A program made the position numbers and the translations under genes. A DNA stretch of 64,000 bases from Macropodus opercularis (taxonomy: Eukaryota; Chordata; Actinopteri; Anabantiformes; Osphronemidae). The notes under the pieces are model-generated. The model searched no databases. It was given only the letters and a program-made list of their open reading frames with translations, and had not been told where the DNA came from. Location of the stretch: NCBI GenBank assembly GCA_030770545.1, contig CM061105.1:2649001-2713000 (forward strand), in the 5' to 3' direction. This document shows, in pieces, positions 22,159 to 33,123 of the stretch; within the stretch, counting starts at the first letter, position 1, and each line of letters opens with the position of its first letter.

Positions 22159-23191
22159 CCATTCTAAGCGTTTTCGCACTGTTTTCAGCCTCAGTATTTC
22201 CTTAAGCTGCTGCATCTTAATGCAAACAATGGCAATGAAGTTTTTGTGCTAGATATGTTCCAAATACATCCCTGAAGAAGGCAAGCACCTTTAAAATGCT
22301 TTGAAATCACTTTGACAAACGTAGTGTTCTTTGGTCTAAAATGCACAGAACAGGCCATTCTAAGCGTTTTCGCACTGTTTCCAGCCTCAGTATTTCTTTA
22401 AGCTGCTGCATCTTAATGCAAGCAATGGCAATGAAGTTTTTGTGTTAGATATGTTCCAAATACATCCCTGAAGCAGGCAAACACCTTTAAAATGCTTTGA
22501 AATCACTTTGACAAAAGTAGTGTTCTTTGGTCTGAAATGCACAGAAAAGGCCATTCTAAGCGTTTTCGCACTGTTTCCAGCCTCAGTATTTCTTTAGGCT
22601 GCTGCATCTTAATGCAAACAATGGCAATGAAGTTTTTGTGCTAGATATGTTCCAAATACATTCCTGAAGAAGGCTAACACCTTTAAAATGCTTTAAAATC
22701 ACTTTGACAAAAGTAGTGTGCTTTGGTCTAAAATGCAAAGAACAGGCCATTCTAAGCGTTTTTGCACTGTTTCCATTCTCAGTATTTCTTTAAGCTGCTG
22801 CATCTTAGTTCAAGCAATAGCAATGAAGGTTTTGTGCTAAAAATGATCCAAATACATCCCTGAAGCAGGCAAACACCTTTAAAATGCATTTAAATCACTT
22901 TAACCAAAGTAGTGTTCTTTGGCATCAAATGCACAGAACAGGCCATTCTAAGCGTTTTCGCACTGTTTCCAGCCTCAGTATTTCTTTAAGCTGCTGCACC
23001 TTAATGCAAGCAATGGCAATGAAGTTTTTGTGCTAGATATGATCCAAATACATCCCTGGAGAAGGCAAACACCTTTAAAATGCTTTGAATTCACTTTGAC
23101 AAAAGTAGTGTCCTTATGGTCTGAACAGTCCATTCTAAGCGTTTTCGCACTGTTTCCAGCCTCAGTATTTCTTTAAGCTGCTGCATCTTAG
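22046..23191 (+). repeat. Segment shared with 38811-39956 (shift 16765)
   Basis: Both copies run GAACAAAGC, TTAACTAAAG, GTTTTCAGCC with TATTTCC, AAACGTAGTG, GTGTTAGATATG, then a unit with the private change CACAGAAAAGG (22541 and 39306). TTTAGGCTGCTGC, GCGTTTTTGCAC, CCCTGGAGAAGG and GAATTC with AACAGTCC follow. This copy has one extra change, AATGCAAAGAACAGG near 22734. The match stops at CTTAGTTC here against CTTAATTC there. Confidence 0.85.
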
Positions 23192-23757
23192 TTCAAGCAA
23201 TAGCAATGAAGGTTGTGTGCTAGATATGATCCAAATACAGCCCTGAAGAAGGCAAACACCTTTAAAATGCATTTAAATCACTTTTACTAAAGTAGTGTTC
23301 TTTGGCATCAAATGCACAGAACAGGCCACTCTAAGCGTTTTCGCACTGTTTCGAGCCTCAGTATTTCTTTAAACTGCTGCATATGCAAGCAGTGGCAATG
23401 AAGTTTTTGTGCTAGATATGATCCAAATACATCCCTGAAGAAGGCAAACACCTTTAAAATGCATTTAAATCACATTGACAAAAGTAGTGTTCTTTGGTCT
23501 GAAATGCACAGAACAGGCCATTCTAAGCGTTTTTCCACTGTTTCCAGCCCAAGTGATTCTTTAAGCTGCTGCATCTTCATGCAAACAATGGCAATGAAGT
23601 TTTTGTGCTAGATATGATCTAAATACATCCCTGAAGACGACAAACACCTTTAAAATGCTTTGAAATCACTTTGACAAAAGTAGTGTTCTTTGGTCTGAAA
23701 TGCACAGAACAGGCCATTCTAAGCGTTTTCGCACTGTTTCCAGCCTCAGTATTTCTT
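23192..23757 (+). repeat. Start of the 26-kb-scale match with 49 kb, with a 4-bp deletion
   Basis: From about 23141 the sequence follows 49046 onward (shift 25905): GAAGGTTGTGTGCTAGATATG, CAGCCCTG, GGCCACTCTAAG, AAACTGCTGCAT, ATCACATTGAC, GCGTTTTTCCACTG. At 23381-23386 this copy reads GCATATGCAAGC where others read GCATATTAATGCAAGC. This 4-bp loss (microhomology AT) changes the shift to 25909. It is one of very few indels here that is not a whole monomer or a known subfamily length difference. Confidence 0.82.
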
Positions 23758-26700
23758 TAGGCTGCTGCATCTTAATGCAAACAATGGCAATGAAGTTTTT
23801 GTGCTAGATATGATCTAAATACATCCCTGAAGACGACAAACACCTTTAAAATGCTTTGAAATCACTTTGACAAAAGTAGTGTTCTTTGGTCTGAAATGCA
23901 CAGAACAGGCCACTCTAAGCGTTTTCGCACTGTTTCGAGCCTCAGTATTTCTTTAAACTGCTGCATATTAATGCAAGCAGTGGCAATGAAGTTTTTGTGC
24001 TAGATATGATCCAAATACATCCCTGAAGAAGGCAAACACCTTTAAAATGCATTTAAATCACTTTTACTAAAGTAGTGTTCTTTGGCATCAAATGCACAGA
24101 ACAGGCCATTCTAAGCGTTTTCGCACTGTTTCGAGCCTCAGTATTTCTTTAAGCTGCTACATATTAATGCAAGCAGTGGCAATGAAGTTTTTGTGCTAGA
24201 TATGATCCAAATACATCCCTGAAGAAGGCAAACACCTTTAAAATGCATTTAAATCACTTTGACAAAAGTAGTGTTCTTTGGTCTGAAATGCACAGAACAG
24301 GCCATTCTAAGCGTTTTCGCACTGTTTCCAGCCTCAGTATTTCTTTAAGCTGCTGCACCTTAATGCAAGCAATGGCAATGAAGTTTTTGTGCTAGATATG
24401 ATCCAAATACATCTCTGAAGAAGGAAAACACCTTTAAAATGCATTTAAATCACTTTGACAAAAGTAGTGTTCTTTGGTCTGAAATGCACAGAACAGGCCA
24501 TTCTAAGCGTTTTCGCACTGTTTCCAGCCTCAGTATTTCTTTAAGCTGCTGCATCTTAAGTCAAGCAATAGCAATGAAGGTTTTGTGCTAGATATGATCC
24601 AAATACATCCCTGAAGAAGGCTAACACCTTTAAAATGCTTTGAAATCACTTTAACCAAAGTAGTGTTCTTTGACATCAAATGCACAGAACAGGCCATTCT
24701 AAGCGTTTTCGCACTGTTTCCAGCTTCAGTATTTCTTTAAGCTGCTGCATATTAATGCAAGCAGTGGCAATGAAGTTTTTGTGCTAGATATGTTCCAAAT
24801 ACATCCCTGAAGCAGGCAAACACCTTTAAAATGCTTTGAAATCACTTTGACAAAAGTAGTGTCCTTATGGTCTGAACAGGCCATTCTAAGCGTTTTCGCA
24901 CTGTTTCCAGCCTCAGTATTTCTTTAAGCTGCTGCATCTTAATGCAAACAATGGCAATGAAGTTTTTGTGCAAGATATGTTCCAAATACATTCCTGAAGA
25001 AGGCAAACACCTTTAAAATGCTTTGAAATCACTTTGACAAAAGTAGTGTGCTTTGGTCTAAAATGCACAGAACAGGCCATTCTAAGCGTTGTCGCACTGT
25101 TTCCATTCTCAGTATTTCTTTAAGCTGCTGCATCTTAGTTCAAGCAATAGCAATGAAGGTTTTGTGCTAGAAATGATCCAAATACATCCCTGAACAAAGC
25201 AAACACCTTTAAAATGCATTTAAATCACTTTAACTAAAGTAGTGTTCTTTGGCATCAAATGCACAGAACAGGCCATTCTAAGCGTTTTCGCACTGTTTTC
25301 AGCCTCAGTATTTCCTTAAGCTGCTGCATCTTAATGCAAACAATGGCAATGAAGTTTTTGTGCTAGATATGTTCCAAATACATCCCTGAAGAAGGCAAGC
25401 ACCTTTAAAATGCTTTGAAATCACTTTGACAAACGTAGTGTTCTTTGGTCTAAAATGCACAGAACAGGCCATTCTAAGCGTTTTCGCACTGTTTCCAGCC
25501 TCAGTATTTCTTTAAGCTGCTGCATCTTAATGCAAGCAATGGCAATGAAGTTTTTGTGTTAGATATGTTCCAAATACATCCCTGAAGCAGGCAAACACCT
25601 TTAAAATGCTTTGAAATCACTTTGACAAAAGTAGTGTCCTTATGGTCTGAACAGGCCATTCTAAGCGTTTTCGCACTGTTTCCAGCCTCAGTATTTCTTT
25701 AAGCTGCTGCATCTTAATGCAAACAATGGCAATGAAGTTTTTGTGCTAGATATGTTCCAAATACATTCCTGAAGAAGGCAAACACCTTTAAAATGCTTTG
25801 AAATCACTTTGACAAAAGTAGTGTGCTTTGGTCTAAAATGCACAGAACAGGCCATTCTAAGCGTTTTCGCACTGTTTCCAGCCTCAGTATTTCTTTAAGC
25901 TGCTGCATCTTAGTTCAAGCAATTGCAATGAAGGTTGTGTGCTAGAAATGATCCAAATACATCCCTGAAGACGGCAAACACCTTTAAAATGCATTTAAAT
26001 CACTTTAACCAAAGTAGTGTTCTTTGGCATCAAATGCACAGAACAGGCCATTCTAAGCGTATTCGCACTGTTTCCAGCCTCAGTATTTCTTTAAGCTGCT
26101 GCATCTTAATGCAAGCAGTGGCAATGAAGTTTTTGTGCTAGATATGATCCAAATACAGCCCTGAAGAAGGCAAACACCTTTAAAATGCATTTAAATCACT
26201 TTTACTAAAGTAGTGTTCTTTGGCATCAAATGCACAGAACAGGCCATTCTAAGCGTTTTCGCACTGTTTCGAGCCTCAGTATTTCTTTAAGCTGCTGCAT
26301 ATTAATGCAAGCAATGGCAATGAAGTTTTTGTGCTAGATATGATCCAAATACATCCCTGAAGAAGGCAAACGCCTTTAAAATGCTTTGAAATCACTTTGA
26401 CAAAAGTAGTGTTCTTTGGTCTGAAATGCACAGAACAGGCCATTCTAAGCGTTTTCCCACTGTTTCCAGCCCAAGTGATTCTTTAAGCTGCTGCATCTTA
26501 ATGCAAACAATGGCAATGAAGTTTTTGTGCTAGACATGATCTAAATACATCCCTGAAGAAGGCAAACACATTTTAAAATGCTTTGAAATCACTTTGACAA
26601 AAGTAGTGTGCTTTGGTCTAAAATGCACAGAACAGGCCATTCTAAGCGTTTTCGCACTGTTTCCAGCCTCAGTATTTCTTTAAGCTGCTGCATCTTAAGT

Positions 26701-28593
26701 CAAGCAATAGCAATGAAGGTTTTGTGCTAGAAATGATCCAAATACATCCCTTAAGCAGGCAAACACCTTTAAAATGCATTTAAATGACTTTAACCAAAGT
26801 AGTGTTCTTTGGCATCAAATGCACAGAACAGGCCATTCTAAGCGTTTTCGCACTGTTTCCAGCTTCAGTATTTCTTTAAGCTGCTGCATCTTAATTCAAG
26901 CAATAGCAATGAAGGTTTTGTGCTAGAAATGATCCAAATACATCCCTGAAGAAGGCAAACACCTTTTAAATGCTTTGAAATCACTTTAATTAAAGTAGTG
27001 TTCTTTGGCATCAAATGCACAGAACAGGCCATTCTAAGCGTTTTCGCACTGTTTCCAGCCTCAGTATTTCTTTAAGCTGCTGCATCTTAATTCAAGCAAT
27101 AGCAATGAAGGTTTTGTGCTAGAAATGATCCAAATACATCCCTGAAGAAGGCAAACACCTTTAAAATGCTTTGAAATCACTTTGACAAAAGTAGTGTTCT
27201 TTGGTCTGAAATGCACAGAACAGGCCATTAAGCGTTTTCGCACTGTTTCCAGCCCAAGTGATTCTTTAAGCTGCTGCATATTAATGCAAGCAGTGGCAAT
27301 GAAGTTTTTGTGCTAGATATGATCCAAATACATCCCTGAAGAAGGCAAACACCTTTAAAATGCATTTAAATCACTTTGCTCAAAGTACTGTTCTTTTGGT
27401 CTGAAATGCACAGAACAGGCCATTCTAAGCGTTTTCGCACTGTTTCCAGCCTCAGTATTTCTTTAAGCTGCTGCATCTTAATTCAAGCAATAGCAATGAA
27501 GGTTTTGTGCTAGAAATGATCCAAATACATCCCTGAACAAGGCAAACACCTTTAAAATGCATTTAAATCACATTAACCAAAGTAGTGTTCTTTGGCATCA
27601 AATGCACAGAACAGGCCATTCTAAGCGTTTTCGCACTGTTTCCAGCCTCAGTATTTCTTTAAGCTGCTGCATCTTAATGCAAACAATGGCAATGAAGTTT
27701 TTGTGCTAGATATGTTCCAAATACATTCCTGAAGAAGGCAAACACCTTTAAAATGCTTTGAAATCACTTTGACAAAAGTAGTGTGCTTTGGTCTAAAATG
27801 CACAGAACAGGCCATTCTAAGCGTTTTCGCACTGTTTCCAGCCTCAGTATTTCTTTAAGCTGCTGCATCTTAGTTCAAGCAATAGCAATGAAGGTTGTGT
27901 GCTAGAAATGATCCAAATACATCCCTGAAGACGGCAAACACCTTTAAAATGCATTTAAAAAACTTTAACCAAAGTAGTGTTCTTTGGCATCAAATGCACA
28001 GAACAGGCCATTCTAAGCGTATTCGCACTGTTTCCAGCCTCAGTATTTCTTTAAGCTGCTGCATCTTAATGCAAGCAGTGGCAATGAAGTTTTTGTGCTA
28101 GATATGTTCCAAATACATCCCTGAAGAAGGCAAGCACCTTTAAAATGCTTTGAAATCACTTTGACAAAAGTAGTGTCCTTATGGTCGGAACAGGCCATTC
28201 TAAGCGTTTTCGCACTGCTTCCAGCCTCAGTATTTCTTTAAACTGCTGCATATTAATGCAAGCAGTGGCAATGAAGTTTTTGTGCTAGATATGATCCAAA
28301 TACATCCCTGAAGAAGGCAAACACCTTTAAAATGCATTTAAATCACATTGACAAAAGTAGTGTTCTTTGGTCTGAAATGCACAGAACAGGCCATTCTAAG
28401 CGTTTTTCCACTGTTTCCAGCCCAAGTGATTCTTTAAGCTGCTGCATCTTCATGCAAACAATGGCAATGAAGTTTTTGTGCTAGATATGATCTAAATACA
28501 TCCCTGAAGACGACAAACACCTTTAAAATGCTTTGAAATCACTTTGACAAAAGTAGTGTTCTTTGGTCTGAAATGCACAGAACAGGCCATTCT
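23758..28593 (+). repeat. HOR block 3, copy A
   Basis: From 23758 the array matches 29021 onward with shift 5263. The shift becomes 5450 (one 187-bp unit gained in the later copy) and 5646 (another 196-bp unit gained), ending near 26.9 kb. The same segment matches 50.5-54.8 kb (shift 26487, then 26683). It contains in order the CTGCTACATATT, CATCTCTGAAG, CTTAAGTC, GACATC, short, GTGCTTTGG, GAACAAAGC, GTTTTCAGCC and GTGTTAGATATG units, then GAAGGTTGTG, CGTATTCGC, CGAGCC, AAACGCC and CCAGCCCAAGTG units. The 26.9-28.6 kb tail has GTTCAAAGTACTG, ATTTAAAAAACTTT (near 27952) and CACTGCTTCC (near 28211) monomers, all but the last also seen at 54 and 58 kb. No gene is visible. Confidence 0.85.
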
Positions 28594-28983
28594 AAGCGTT
28601 TTGCCACTGTTTCCAACCACAGTATTTCTTTAAGCTGCTGCATCTTAATGCAAGCAATGGCAATGAAGATTTTGTGCTAGATATGATCCAAATACATCCC
28701 TGAAGAAGGCAAACACCTTTAAAATGCTTTGAAATCACTTTGACCAAAGTAGTGTTCTTTTGGTCTGAAATGCACAGAAAAGGCGAAAAAGCGTTTTCCC
28801 ACTGTTTCCAACCTCAGTATTTCTTTAAGCTGCTGCATCTTAATGCAAGCAATGGCAATGAAGTTTTTGTGCTAGATATGATCCAAATACGTCCCTGAAG
28901 CAGGCAAATACCTTTAAAATGCATTTAAATCACTTTGTTCAAAGTAGTTTTCTTTTGGTCTGAAATGCACAGAACAGGCCATT
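28594..28983 (+). repeat. Two diverged monomers
   Basis: These two 195-bp units carry many changes not seen elsewhere in the window. They include GCGTTTTGCCACTG with CCAACCACAG, GAAGATTTTGTGC, TTGACCAAAG, AGAAAAGGCGAAAAAGCG (replacing AGAACAGGCCATTCTAAGCG), CCAACCTCAG, ATACGTCCCTG, GGCAAATACC and GTAGTTTTCTTTTGG. The unchanged landmarks keep them in phase. They look like older units that escaped homogenisation, or a join with a different part of the array. Confidence 0.85.
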
Positions 28984-31751
28984 AAGCGTTTTCGCACTGT
29001 TTCCAGCCTCAGTATTTCTTTAAGCTGCTGCATCTCAATGCAAACAATGGCAATGAAGTTTTTGTGCTAGATATGATCTAAATACATCCCTGAAGACGAC
29101 AAACACCTTTAAAATGCTTTGAAATCACTTTGACAAAAGTAGTGTTCTTTGGTCTGAAATGCACAGAACAGGCCACTCTAAGCGTTTTCGCACTGTTTCG
29201 AGCCTCAGTATTTCTTTAAACTGCTGCATATTAATGCAAGCAGTGGCAATGAAGTTTTTGTGCTAGATATGATCCAAATACATCCCTGAAGAAGGCAAAC
29301 ACCTTTAAAATGCATTTAAATCACTTTTACTAAAGTAGTGTTCTTTGGCATCAAATGCACAGAACAGGCCATTCTAAGCGTTTTCGCACTGTTTCGAGCC
29401 TCAGTATTTCTTTAAGCTGCTACATATTAATGCAAGCAGTGGCAATGAAGTTTTTGTGCTAGATATGATCCAAATACATCCCTGAAGAAGGCAAACACCT
29501 TTAAAATGCATTTAAATCACTTTGACAAAAGTAGTGTTCTTTGGTCTGAAATGCACAGAACAGGCCATTCTAAGCGTTTTCGCACTGTTTCCAGCCTCAG
29601 TATTTCTTTAAGCTGCTGCACCTTAATGCAAGCAATGGCAATGAAGTTTTTGTGCTACATATGATCCAAATACATCTCTGAAGAAGGAAAACACCTTTAA
29701 AATGCATTTAAATCACTTTGACAAAAGTAGTGTTCTTTGGTCTGAAATGCACAGAACAGGCCATTCTAAGCGTTTTCGCACTGTTTCCAGCCTCAGTATT
29801 TCTTTAAGCTGCTGCATCTTAAGTCAAGCAATAGCAATGAAGGTTTTGTGCTAGATATGATCCAAATACATCCCTGAAGAAGGCTAACACCTTTAAAATG
29901 CTTTGAAATCACTTTAACCAAAGTAGTGTTCTTTGACATCAAATGCACAGAACAGGCCATTCTAAGCGTTTTCGCACTGTTTCCAGCTTCAGTATTTCTT
30001 TAAGCTGCTGCATATTAATGCAAGCAGTGGCAATGAAGTTTTTGTGCTAGATATGTTCCAAATACATCCCTGAAGCAGGCAAACACCTTTAAAATGCTTT
30101 GAAATCACTTTGACAATAGTAGTGTCCTTATGGTCTGAACAGGCCATTCTAAGCGTTTTCGCACTGTTTCCAGCCTCAGTATTTCTTTAAGCTGCTGCAT
30201 CTTAATGCAAACAATGGCAATGAAGTTTTTGTGCTAGATATGTTCCAAATACATTCCTGAAGAAGGCAAACACCTTTAAAATGCTTTGAAATCACTTTGA
30301 CAAAAGTAGTGTGCTTTGGTCTAAAATGCACAGAACAGGCCATTCTAAGCGTTGTCGCACTGTTTCCATTCTCAGTATTTCTTTAAGCTGCTGCATCTTA
30401 GTTCAAGCAATAGCAATGAAGGTTTTGTGCTAGAAATGATCCAAATACATCCCTGAACAAAGCAAACACCTTTAAAATGCATTTAAATCACTTTAACTAA
30501 AGTAGTGTTCTTTGGCATCAAATGCACAGAACAGGCAATTCTAAGCGTTTTCGCACTGTTTTCAGCCTCAGTATTTCCTTAAGCTGCTGCATCTTAATGC
30601 AAACAATGGCAATGAAGTTTTTGTGCTAGATATGTTCCAAATACATCCCTGAAGAAGGCAAGCACCTTTAAAATGCTTTGAAATCACTTTGATAAACGTA
30701 GTGTTCTTTGGTCTAAAATGCACAGAACAGGCCATTCTAAGCGTTTTCGCACTGTTTCCAGCCTCAGTATTTCTTTAAGCTGCTGCATCTTAATGCAAGC
30801 AATGGCAATGAAGTTTTTGTGTTAGATATGTTCCAAATACATCCCTGAAGCAGGCAAAACCCTTTAAAATGCTTTGAAATCACTTTGACAAAAGTAGTGT
30901 CCTTATGGTCTGAACAGGCCATTCTAAGCGTTTTCGCACTGTTTCCAGCCTCAGTATTTCTTTAAGCTGCTGCATCTTAATGCAAACAATGGCAATGAAG
31001 TTTTTGTGCTAGATATGTTCCAAATACATTCCTGAAGAAGGCAAACACCTTTAAAATGCTTTGAAATCACTTTGACAAAAGTAGTGTGCTTTGGTCTAAA
31101 ATGCACAGAACAGGCCATTCTAAGCGTTTTCGCACTGTTTCCAGCCTCAGTATTTCTTTAAGCTGCTGCATCTTAATGCAAGCAATGGCAATGAAGTTTT
31201 TGTGTTAGATATGTTCCAAATACATCCCTGAAGCAGGCAAAACCCTTTAAAATGCTTTGAAATCACTTTGACAAAAGTAGTGTCCTTATGGTCTGAACAG
31301 GCCATTCTAAGCGTTTTCGCACTGTTTCCAGCCTCAGTATTTCTTTAAGCTGCTGCATCTTAGTTCAAGCAATAGCAATGAAGGTTGTGTGCTAGAAATG
31401 ATCCAAATACATCCCTGAAGACGGCAAACACCTTTAAAATGCATTTAAATCACTTTAACCAAAGTAGTGTTCTTTGGCATCAAATGCACAGAACAGGCCA
31501 TTCTAAGCGTATTCGCACTGTTTCCAGCCTCAGTATTTCTTTAAGCTGCTGCATCTTAATGCAAGCAGTGGCAATGAAGTTTTTGTGCTAGATATGATCC
31601 AAATACAGCCCTGAAGAAGGCAAACACCTTTAAAATGCATTTAAATCACTTTTACTAAAGTAGTGTTCTTTGGCATCAAATGCACAGAACAGGCCATTCT
31701 AAGCGTTTTCGCACTGTTTCGAGCCTCAGTATTTCTTTAAGCTGCTGCATA
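28984..31751 (+). repeat. HOR block 3, copy B
   Basis: From about 29034 this repeats 23771 onward. It keeps TGATCTAAATAC with GAAGACGAC, GGCCACTCTAAG, AAACTGCTGC, TACTAAAG, CTGCTACATATT and so on. Differences include GTGCTACATATG near 29654, GACAATAGTAG near 30112, GGCAATTCTAAG near 30535 and GATAAACGTAG near 30691. The shift rises from 5263 to 5450 near 31.1-31.3 kb through an added 187-bp unit. The two halves of that event share the private motif GGCAAAACCC. Confidence 0.86.
30706..31362 (+). repeat. 383-bp local duplication marked by GGCAAAACCC
   Basis: About 30706-30979 matches 31089-31362 (shift 383 = 196 + 187). Both copies contain GCAAGCAATGG, GTGTTAGATATG and GAAGCAGGCAAAACCC, where every related monomer reads GGCAAACACC. 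They are followed by a CCTTATGG short unit. In the older relative (25.5-25.9 kb) the sequence is 187 bp shorter. The shared private change shows the two copies derive from one event. Confidence 0.84.
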
Positions 31752-33123
31752 TTAATGCAAGCAATGGCAATGAAGTTTTTGTGCTAGATATGATCCAAAT
31801 ACATCCCTGAAGAAGGCAAACGCCTTTAAAATGCTTTGAAATCACTTTGACAAAAGTAGTGTTCTTTGGTCTGAAATGCACAGAACAGGCCATTCTAAGC
31901 GTTTTCCCACTGTTTCCAGCCCAAGTGATTCTTTAAGCTGCTGCATCTTAATGCAAACAATGGCAATGAAGTTTTTGTGCTAGACATGATCTAAATACAT
32001 CCCTGAAGAAGGCAAACACCTTTAAAATGCATTTAAATCACTTTAACCAAAGAAGTGTTCTTTGGCATCAAATGCACAGAACAGGCCATTCTAAGCGTTT
32101 TCCCACTGTTTCCAGCCCAAGTGATTCTTTAAGCTGCTGCATCTTAATGCAAGCAATGGCAATAAAGTTTTTGTGTTAGATATGTTCCAAATACATCCCT
32201 GAAGAAGGCAAACACATTTTAAAATGCTTTGAAATCACTTTGACAAAAGTAGTGTGCTTTGGTCTAAAATGCACAGAACAGGCCATTCTAAGCGTTTTCG
32301 CACTGTTTCCAGCCTCAGTATTTCTTTAAGCTGCTGCATCTTAAGTCAAGCAATAGCAATGAAGGTTTTGTGCTAGAAATGATCCAAATACATCCCTTAA
32401 GCAGGCAAACACCTTTAAAATGCATTTAAATGACTTTAACCAAAGTAGTGTTCTTTGGCATCAAATGCACAGAACAGGCCATTCTAAGCGTTTTCACACT
32501 GTTTCCAGCCCAAGTGATTCTTTAAGCTGCTGCATCTTAATGCAAACAATGACAATGAAGTTTTTGTGCTAGATATGATCCAAATACATCCCTGAAGAAG
32601 GCAAACACCTTTAAAATGCTTTGAAATCACTTTGACAAAAGTAGTGTTCTTTGGTCTGAAATGCACAGAACAGGCCATTAAGCGTTTTCGCACTGTTTCC
32701 AGCCCAAGTGATTCTTTAAGCTGCTGCATATTAATGCAAGCAGTGGCAATGAAGTTTTTGTGCTAGATATGATCCAAATACATCCCTGAAGAAGGCAAAC
32801 ACCTTTAAAATGCATTTAAATCACTTTGTTCAAAGTACTGTTCTTTTGGTCTGAAATGCACAGAACAGGCCATTCTAAGCGTTTTCCCACTGTTTCCAGC
32901 CCAAGTGATTCTTTAAGCTGCTGCATCTTAATGCAAAAAATGGCAATGAAGTTTTTGTGTTAGATATGTTCCAAATACATCCCTGAAGAAGGCAAACACC
33001 TTTAAAATGCTTTGAAATCACTTTAACCAAAGTAGTGTTCTTTGGCATCAAATGCACAGAACAGGCCATTCTAAGCGTTTTCGCACTGTTTCCAGCTTCA
33101 GTATTTCTTTAAGCTGCTGCATC
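31752..33123 (+). repeat. Heptamer copy 1 (reference unit of the 1372-bp HOR)
   Basis: Seven units in order, by marker: GGCAAACGCC; CCAGCCCAAGTG with GACATGATC; CAAAGAAGTG with CCAGCCCAAGTG and GGCAATAAAG; CACATTTTAAAATGC to GTGCTTTGG with CTTAAGTC; CCCTTAAGCAGG with AATGACTTTAACC; GCGTTTTCACACTG to GGCCATTAAGCG; and the GTTCAAAGTACTG pair with ATGCAAAAAATGG at the end. Most units of this heptamer carry the CCCAAGTG form, which is rare in the first 12 kb. Confidence 0.75.

Noticed and set aside
28594..28983. Transposon insertion or unrelated DNA at the diverged monomers
   Set aside because: All landmarks remain in order with 195-bp spacing, so these are mutated satellite units, not foreign sequence.
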